From assembly GCA_900552315.1 (NCBI GenBank), contig URZM01000066.1, positions 1-10,715 on the forward strand: a stretch of 10,715 nucleotides of DNA. The letters run 5' to 3'. How positions within the stretch are numbered: the first letter of the stretch is position 1; the number at the start of each line of letters is the position of its first letter. Below the pieces are notes generated by a model. It was given only the letters and a program-made list of their open reading frames with translations. It was not told the DNA's origin and did no database searches. Positions 7,052 through 10,715 of the stretch are shown one piece after another. The DNA comes from an uncultured Bacteroidales bacterium (GTDB taxonomy: Bacteria; Bacteroidota; Bacteroidia; Bacteroidales; Muribaculaceae). The position numbers and the translations under genes were made by a program.

Positions 7052-8107
7052 ATGACCCATCACAAAAACTCATCATTATCTGCACCCGGCTGCGTGTCCC
7101 GATGCCTGTTGTCCGTGGCTCTGCTGGTTTTCCTGCTCTGCATAACCGGCTGCAAAGGCTCCTCCAAGGACTCGGACGACGAGGATGACAAGGACAGCAA
7201 GTCCAAGAGCGAACTCATAGTCGGCTTCTGGGAGCAGGATGCCGAGACAGGCAGAGACATAAATTACATGGCCTTCCACGAAGACGGCACTGTCCTGACC
7301 GACAAGAAGACGTCTTATGGATATGATGATTCCGATGAATGTGAAATCGAGATGGAGATATGTTGCGCCCTGCTCAACTGGTCCATCAAAGGCAAACAGC
7401 TGACAATCGAGGACCAGGATTCACAGGAAACCTCTGTTTACACAATCCGTAAACTGAATGAAAAGACCATGGTTCTCGTGGATGAGGCCTCCGAGGAGGA
7501 ATTGACATTCAGGCGAATCAGCGAAGCCCAGTACAAGAGAATCACAGGCGAGCCGACCACGCTTGAGGGACGTAGAAACCAATTTAAAGAAGAAATCGTA
7601 GAGGATACCGTAACGGAGGCAATCGAGGTGGCTGCCGAGCCGGAGGAGAGTACGGCTCCGGCTCAGAAGGGATATGCTGAAATGCCCGCGCCCCGACCCG
7701 CTACGCCGGTGGTGAAGGAGGCAGAGCGCCCCGCGCCCCAACCGAAGGTCGAGCCGGCGCCTCAGACCAAGCCGATGCCGGCGGAGGACAAGGTGTTCCA
7801 GGCGGTGGAGCAGCCCGCGTCGTTCCCCGGCGGCACGGGGGCCATGAACAGATGGCTCGCAAATAATCTGGCATATCCGGAGAGCGCGCAGCAGAACGAC
7901 GTCGAGGGGAAGGTCATAGTGCAGTTCATAGTGGAGAAGGACGGCTCCATATCCAGCCCCAAGGTGGCTCGCGGCGTGGATGCCGACCTGGACCGCGAGG
8001 CGTTGCGCGTGGTCAAGAGGATGCCCCGCTGGACCCCGGCCCACAACAACGGCGTGGCCGTGCGCTCCCAGTTCACCCTGCCCGTCGTCTTCAGGCTCAC
8101 CCACTGA
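7052..8107 (+). CDS. Lipoprotein with lipocalin-like domain and TonB C-terminal domain
   Basis: A 351-residue envelope protein. The N-terminus is a lipoprotein signal: a hydrophobic run at 19-31 and lipobox ITGC with C34 as the lipidated residue. An acidic tract follows (SKDSDDEDDKD, 38-48), of the kind linked to surface export of Bacteroidota lipoproteins. Residues about 54-156 look like a small lipocalin-like barrel (LIVGFWEQDAETG, FHEDGTVLTD, WSIKGKQLTIED). A Pro/Glu/Lys-rich linker spans about 195-245. Residues about 249-349 form a TonB C-terminal domain (FPGGTGAMNRWL, LAYPESAQ, EGKVIVQFIVEKDGSI, WTPAHNNG, LPVVFRL). Classical TonB is held in the inner membrane by a transmembrane helix that contacts ExbB through a histidine; none is seen in this hydrophobic run. 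Energy transduction is therefore doubtful, and a periplasmic or outer-membrane binding role is an alternative. The frame is open upstream to a TTG at 7004, but that precedes the predicted start of transcription, so the ATG at 7052 is chosen. Confidence 0.85.
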   Translation: MTHHKNSSLSAPGCVSRCLLSVALLVFLLCITGCKGSSKDSDDEDDKDSKSKSELIVGFWEQDAETGRDINYMAFHEDGTVLTDKKTSYGYDDSDECEIEMEICCALLNWSIKGKQLTIEDQDSQETSVYTIRKLNEKTMVLVDEASEEELTFRRISEAQYKRITGEPTTLEGRRNQFKEEIVEDTVTEAIEVAAEPEESTAPAQKGYAEMPAPRPATPVVKEAERPAPQPKVEPAPQTKPMPAEDKVFQAVEQPASFPGGTGAMNRWLANNLAYPESAQQNDVEGKVIVQFIVEKDGSISSPKVARGVDADLDREALRVVKRMPRWTPAHNNGVAVRSQFTLPVVFRLTH

Positions 8108-8141
8108 GACGGACATCCTCCCGAACCCATACCCCCATACA

Positions 8142-8177
8142 ACCGCAATGGCGGGCCTCGCGGTCCGCCATTGTGGT
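8142..8177 (+). terminator. Long hairpin after the TonB-tailed lipoprotein gene
   Basis: The arms ACCGCAATGGCGG (8142-8154) and CCGCCATTGTGGT (8165-8177) pair with a single G-U. The stem continues inward by GCC/GGT (one more G-U) to a TCGC loop, giving about 16 base pairs. It starts 34 bases after the stop codon and no gene follows for 460 bases, which fits a transcription terminator or a stable 3' end. No clear T-tract follows. Confidence 0.6.
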
Positions 8178-8524
8178 GTCGTGAAAATTCGACTGAAACT
8201 AACTAATTAACCTAATATCAACATTTACCTATTTACCTTAAATCTATCGTCAAACTAATGACCTTGTGTCTTTCATAGTGACCGCCGGATGGGGAGCGTG
8301 GCTTTCATTCTGTCCGCTCCTTTGCGGCAACCTTACGATATTAAAACACACCTCCGCACTAAAGGTTCAGGCACCTGTCGTTTTTTTCATAAATTTTTTC
8401 AGTCACCAGCCTCCGCATGGCACCCGAACAACCTGGAGAGAGGGAGCGGCACGGCCGATACAAGAGTGAGAGGAGAGTCGCCTGAGGCGGGGATACGGGG
8501 GCTTGAAAATTTTCCTGTGGGGAA
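8178..8524. other. Non-coding stretch upstream of the aspA promoter
   Basis: No convincing gene was found. The first part is AT-rich and contains a perfect tandem repeat of ATTTACCT (8223-8238). A short inverted repeat, GGAGCG/CGCTCC (8293-8298 and 8315-8320), is flanked by CCGC/GCGG (8282-8285 and 8324-8327) and could form a bulged stem. A 10-base palindrome, GAAAATTTTC (8505-8514), lies just upstream of the aspA -33 element and could be an operator. Open frames here start at non-ATG codons or overlap each other and look unlike Bacteroidota proteins. Confidence 0.4.
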
Positions 8525-8556
8525 TTTGGCTCGGTGCGGAAAATGTCTTAATTTTG
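8525..8556 (+). promoter_or_regulatory. Bacteroidota consensus promoter of aspA
   Basis: TTTG (8525-8528), a 20-base spacer, then TAATTTTG (8549-8556), matching the -33/-7 consensus. The predicted start is near 8561, giving a leader of about 75 bases to the ATG at 8638. aspA is thus expected to be transcribed independently of the upstream lipoprotein gene. Confidence 0.7.
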
Positions 8557-8637
8557 CACTGTGTTTGTATAATGCTCCCTGACCGGGGATACGGCACATG
8601 CCAAACTGACAATTTAACACCTAAAACTAATACAATC

Positions 8638-10071
8638 ATGAGTGAACAAACCGGATTCCGCCAGGAGTCTGACCTGCTCGGCGCACGCGAGGTGCCCGAA
8701 TGTGCCCTCTACGGCGTGCAGACTCTCCGAGGCATGGAGAATTTCGAAATCAGCAAATTCAAGCTCTGCGATTATCCCGCCTTCGTGAAGGGCCTGGCCA
8801 TCACCAAGCTCGGAGCCGCCATGGCCAACCATGAGCTGGGACTGCTCACCAAGGAGCAATACGAGGCCATAGCCCAGGCTTGCCGCGAGATAATGGAGGG
8901 CAAGCACCATGACCAGTTCCCCGTAGACATGATCCAGGGCGGAGCCGGCACGACCACCAACATGAACGCCAACGAGGTGATAGCCAACCGCGCCCTCGAG
9001 ATCATGGGTCACAAGAGGGGTGAGTACCAGTATTGCTCACCCAACGACCATGTGAACCGCTCGCAGTCCACCAACGACGCGTACCCCACGGCCATACACC
9101 TGGGCATGTATTTCTCCCACCTGCGTTTCCTGGAGCATTTCAAGGTGCTCATAGAGGCTTTCCGCAAGAAGGGCGAGGAGTTCAAGAACGTGATCAAGAT
9201 GGGTCGCACGCAGCTCGAGGACGCGGTGCCCATGACCCTGGGCCAGACATTCAACGGCTTCGCATCCATCCTTGAGGACGAGATCAAGCACCTGAATGAG
9301 GCCGCAGCCGATTTCCTGACGGTGAACATGGGCGCCACGGCCATAGGCACCGGCATCTGCGCCGAGCCCGGATATGCCGAGAAATGCACGGAGGCCCTGC
9401 GCCGCATCACCGGCTGGGACATAAAGCTTGCCGCCGACCTGGTAGGCATCACCTCCGACACGTCGGCCATGGTGGGCTACTCCTCCGCCCTGAAGCGCGT
9501 GGCCACCAAGGTGAGCAAGATAAGCAATGACCTGCGCCTGCTGGCCAGCGGCCCGCGCTGCGGCCTGGGCGAGTTCAACCTGCCTCCCATGCAGCCCGGC
9601 TCCTCCATCATGCCCGGCAAGGTGAACCCCGTCATCCCCGAGGTGATGACCCAGATATGCTACAAGGTCATCGGCAACGACGTATGCGTCACGATGGCCT
9701 CGGAGGCCGCTCAGATGGAGCTGAACGCCATGGAGCCTGTCACCGCGCAGTGCAATTTCGAGAGCGTGGACATCCTCATCAACGGCTTCGAGACCCTGCG
9801 CACGCGCTGCGTGGAGGGCATCACGGCCAACGAGGAGAAATGCCGCTCATACGTGCAGAACTCGATAGGCATCGTCACTGCCCTGAACCCCATCATCGGG
9901 TACAAGAACTCCACCAAGATAGCCAAAGAGGCCATGGAGACCGGCAGAGGCGTGTACGAGCTGGTTCTGGAGCACGGCATCCTGAGCAAGGAGGAGCTTG
10001 ACACCATCCTGGCTCCGGAGAACATGATCAAGCCCGTGAAGCTCGACATCAAGCCCCGCAAACTGATCTGA
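8638..10071 (+). CDS. aspA: Aspartate ammonia-lyase
   Basis: A 477-residue cytoplasmic enzyme converting L-aspartate to fumarate and ammonia. In anaerobic Bacteroidota the fumarate can feed fumarate respiration and succinate formation. The sequence follows E. coli AspA almost end to end: DLLGAREVP near the N-terminus, GGAGTTTNMNANEV (101-114), SQSTNDAYPT (142-151), GRTQLEDAVPMT (189-200) and the mobile-loop signature GSSIMPGKVNP (321-331), where S322 corresponds to the catalytic serine and K328 and N330 are present. The glutamine in GRTQ, where class II fumarases have histidine, and the close AspA-like N-terminus argue against fumarase. Length is normal (E. coli AspA 478). The ATG at 8638 starts where the family starts; the open frame continues upstream to 8503, but that extension overlaps the promoter and resembles nothing. 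Codon choice is strongly GC-ending, consistent with high expression. It is flanked by two related lipoprotein genes. Confidence 0.95.
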   Translation: MSEQTGFRQESDLLGAREVPECALYGVQTLRGMENFEISKFKLCDYPAFVKGLAITKLGAAMANHELGLLTKEQYEAIAQACREIMEGKHHDQFPVDMIQGGAGTTTNMNANEVIANRALEIMGHKRGEYQYCSPNDHVNRSQSTNDAYPTAIHLGMYFSHLRFLEHFKVLIEAFRKKGEEFKNVIKMGRTQLEDAVPMTLGQTFNGFASILEDEIKHLNEAAADFLTVNMGATAIGTGICAEPGYAEKCTEALRRITGWDIKLAADLVGITSDTSAMVGYSSALKRVATKVSKISNDLRLLASGPRCGLGEFNLPPMQPGSSIMPGKVNPVIPEVMTQICYKVIGNDVCVTMASEAAQMELNAMEPVTAQCNFESVDILINGFETLRTRCVEGITANEEKCRSYVQNSIGIVTALNPIIGYKNSTKIAKEAMETGRGVYELVLEHGILSKEELDTILAPENMIKPVKLDIKPRKLI

Positions 10072-10072
10072 C

Positions 10073-10150
10073 TCCCTGCCCCGCCCCTCCTGTAGGGACA
10101 TCGCTTAGCGATGTTTGACGAGGCATATCCTCAGCCCGCCAAGGCAGGGA
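10073..10150 (+). other. Branched, potentially cloverleaf-like inverted repeats after aspA
   Basis: Two bases past the aspA stop, TCCCTGCC (10073-10080) pairs perfectly with GGCAGGGA (10143-10150). Inside are three possible hairpins: CCCT/AGGG (10085-10088 with 10094-10097), ACATCGC/GCGATGT around a TTA loop (10098-10104 with 10108-10114) and GAGG/CCTC (10120-10123 with 10129-10132). The middle one is the strongest and could alone serve as terminator or a REP-like repeat unit. It is not a tRNA: no anticodon arm or T-loop sequence fits. Confidence 0.4.
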
Positions 10151-10191
10151 CCAAGCAAAGCTAATCTAACCTTCATAAACGCAATATCCCC

Positions 10192-10223
10192 GCCGGGGAG
10201 GTGCCTCCCCGCGCCTCCCCGGC
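10192..10223 (+). other. Two mutually exclusive GC-rich hairpins before the last lipoprotein gene
   Basis: GCCGGGGAGG (10192-10201) can pair with CCTCCCCGGC (10214-10223), a 10-bp stem with a 12-base loop. Alternatively its inner part, CGGGGAG (10194-10200), can pair with CTCCCCG (10205-10211) around GTGC. The choice arises because GCCTCCCC is duplicated (10203-10210 and 10213-10220). It may act as a terminator for aspA or a leader structure for the gene at 10309. The rest of the 10151-10308 gap shows no TAnnTTTG promoter. Confidence 0.4.
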
Positions 10224-10308
10224 CCTTTCATACCCCGGGTTCTTCCAAGGCTCTTCAGGTCATAGGCAGTCCCGTAAAAACAGAACATCCAAATAAAAAA
10301 TCACAGCA

Positions 10309-10715
10309 ATGAAAAAGTACATCCTATTTTTCGCGGCTGCCGCAGCCATGACATTCTCCTCATGCGGCAATCAGAACAAGGAAAATGACGATGACGATAA
10401 AGAGGTCAGCGTCAGCTCCGACACAGCCAAGGACACAGGAAAAGCTCCGACAAGCCATGCGAAGGCTTCAGAAGCACTCCCGGCCACTGAACAACCCTCC
10501 CTAATCGGCTACTGGAAAAGTCTCGGAGGCAAGGAGGAATATCTTCAGGTCCTCGACAACGGGGAAATGAAAAATTATCGGAGAAAGACAAGCAGCATCA
10601 TTGACATAGACCGCTTCCGATATGAGCTAAACGGCAACACACTCCATTTGCAGAGAGAGGCTGAAAACGTTGAGGGAGCAGACCTGACCGTAACGGAGCT
10701 CACAGACGAAAAATT
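10309..10715 (+). CDS. Lipoprotein with lipocalin-like domain (partial, 3' end outside window)
   Basis: About 135 residues are visible from the ATG at 10309. The signal peptide is short (MKKYILFFAAAAAMTFSSC) with C19 as the likely lipidated residue. GNQNKENDDDDKE follows, an acidic tract like those linked to surface export in Bacteroidota. A Ser/Thr/Ala-rich linker spans about 33-66. A small beta domain then begins at about 67: LIGYWKSLGG, YLQVLDNGEMKNY, RYELNGNTLHLQRE, LTVTELTDEK. The order and spacing (LI-G-W, a turn with G, an aromatic residue before NGNTLHL, then T-EL) match residues 54-145 of the TonB-tailed lipoprotein at 7052, so the two are probably paralogues or share a domain family. 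No promoter consensus was found upstream, so read-through from aspA is possible. Function is unknown. Confidence 0.8.
   Translation, partial: MKKYILFFAAAAAMTFSSCGNQNKENDDDDKEVSVSSDTAKDTGKAPTSHAKASEALPATEQPSLIGYWKSLGGKEEYLQVLDNGEMKNYRRKTSSIIDIDRFRYELNGNTLHLQREAENVEGADLTVTELTDEK

Noticed and set aside
7421..8116. Open frame of 231 codons on the minus strand opposite the TonB-tailed lipoprotein
   Set aside because: Its His/Leu/Arg-rich composition is typical of an antisense shadow of a GC-rich gene, and the opposite frame has a recognisable TonB domain.
8368..8390. Short stem near CAGGCACCTG followed by a T-run as an intrinsic terminator
   Set aside because: The stem is only about 4 base pairs and no gene ends nearby.
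8568..8573. TATAAT upstream of aspA as a sigma-70 type -10 box
   Set aside because: Bacteroidota primary sigma factors use TAnnTTTG, and a full-consensus promoter of that kind lies just upstream at 8525-8556.
8266..8582. Two overlapping short open frames in the gap before aspA
   Set aside because: Neither has a family-like sequence, they overlap in different frames, and one runs through the aspA promoter.
8638..10071. Class II fumarase as an alternative identity for the lyase
   Set aside because: The motif reads GRTQ, as in aspartases, rather than the fumarase GRTH, and the N-terminal DLLGAREVP and GEYQY-NDHVN stretches track E. coli AspA.
10073..10150. tRNA gene, suggested by the 78-base cloverleaf-like pairing
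   Set aside because: There is no anticodon loop of seven bases, no T-loop sequence, and the central loop has three bases.
1..10715. Mobile element, phage or defence-system genes and CRISPR repeats
   Set aside because: No transposase, integrase, phage-like or nuclease motif and no regularly spaced repeats were seen in any gene or gap.

Overview
The window looks like chromosomal DNA of a gut-type Bacteroidota (Bacteroidales). A Muribaculaceae-, Prevotella- or Porphyromonadaceae-like host is plausible, but the species cannot be named from sequence alone. The case rests on four things: Bacteroidota promoters of the form TTTG-N19/20-TAnnTTTG, large secreted proteins ending in type IX secretion (T9SS) sorting domains, an Omp28-type protein, and lipoproteins whose lipidated cysteine is followed by an acidic stretch. 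No transposase, integrase, phage gene, CRISPR array, tRNA or rRNA was seen.

Left part (1-6771, all minus strand). Reading in transcription order, a small Crp/Fnr-family regulator (6771-6190) is followed by a 1123-residue secreted multidomain protein (5925-2554), a 650-residue Omp28-type protein with a thioredoxin-like CGYC site (2439-487), and the start of a third exported protein that runs off the window (358-1). Stem-loops sit in the two downstream intergenic gaps. In the 264-base gap between the regulator and the large secreted gene is a perfect 16-base palindrome, TTTGAC-N4-GTCAAA. It lies just upstream of a TAAATTTG -7 element that has no good -33 partner. The regulator's recognition helix carries the same E-x-x-S-R pattern as E. 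coli FNR, which reads TTGA half-sites. A regulator acting on its neighbour's promoter is therefore a concrete, testable reading.

Right part (6772-10715, genes on plus strand). Two back-to-back consensus promoters drive the regulator leftward and a lipoprotein rightward. That lipoprotein (7052-8107) joins a lipocalin-like domain and a proline-rich linker to a TonB C-terminal domain, which is odd for a protein predicted to be lipid-anchored. A strong hairpin and a 500-base non-coding stretch lead to aspA, aspartate ammonia-lyase (8638-10071), which has its own consensus promoter. After aspA comes a structured 240-base gap with a possible branched fold and two competing GC-rich hairpins. The window ends in a second lipoprotein (10309-end) whose layout resembles the N-terminal half of the TonB-tailed one.

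Taken together, the left part is an envelope or extracellular protein cluster, possibly controlled by its own Crp/Fnr-type regulator. The right part pairs a core metabolic enzyme (aspartate to fumarate and ammonia, feeding fumarate respiration in anaerobes) with two related lipoproteins of unknown role. No functional link between the two halves can be shown from the sequence.
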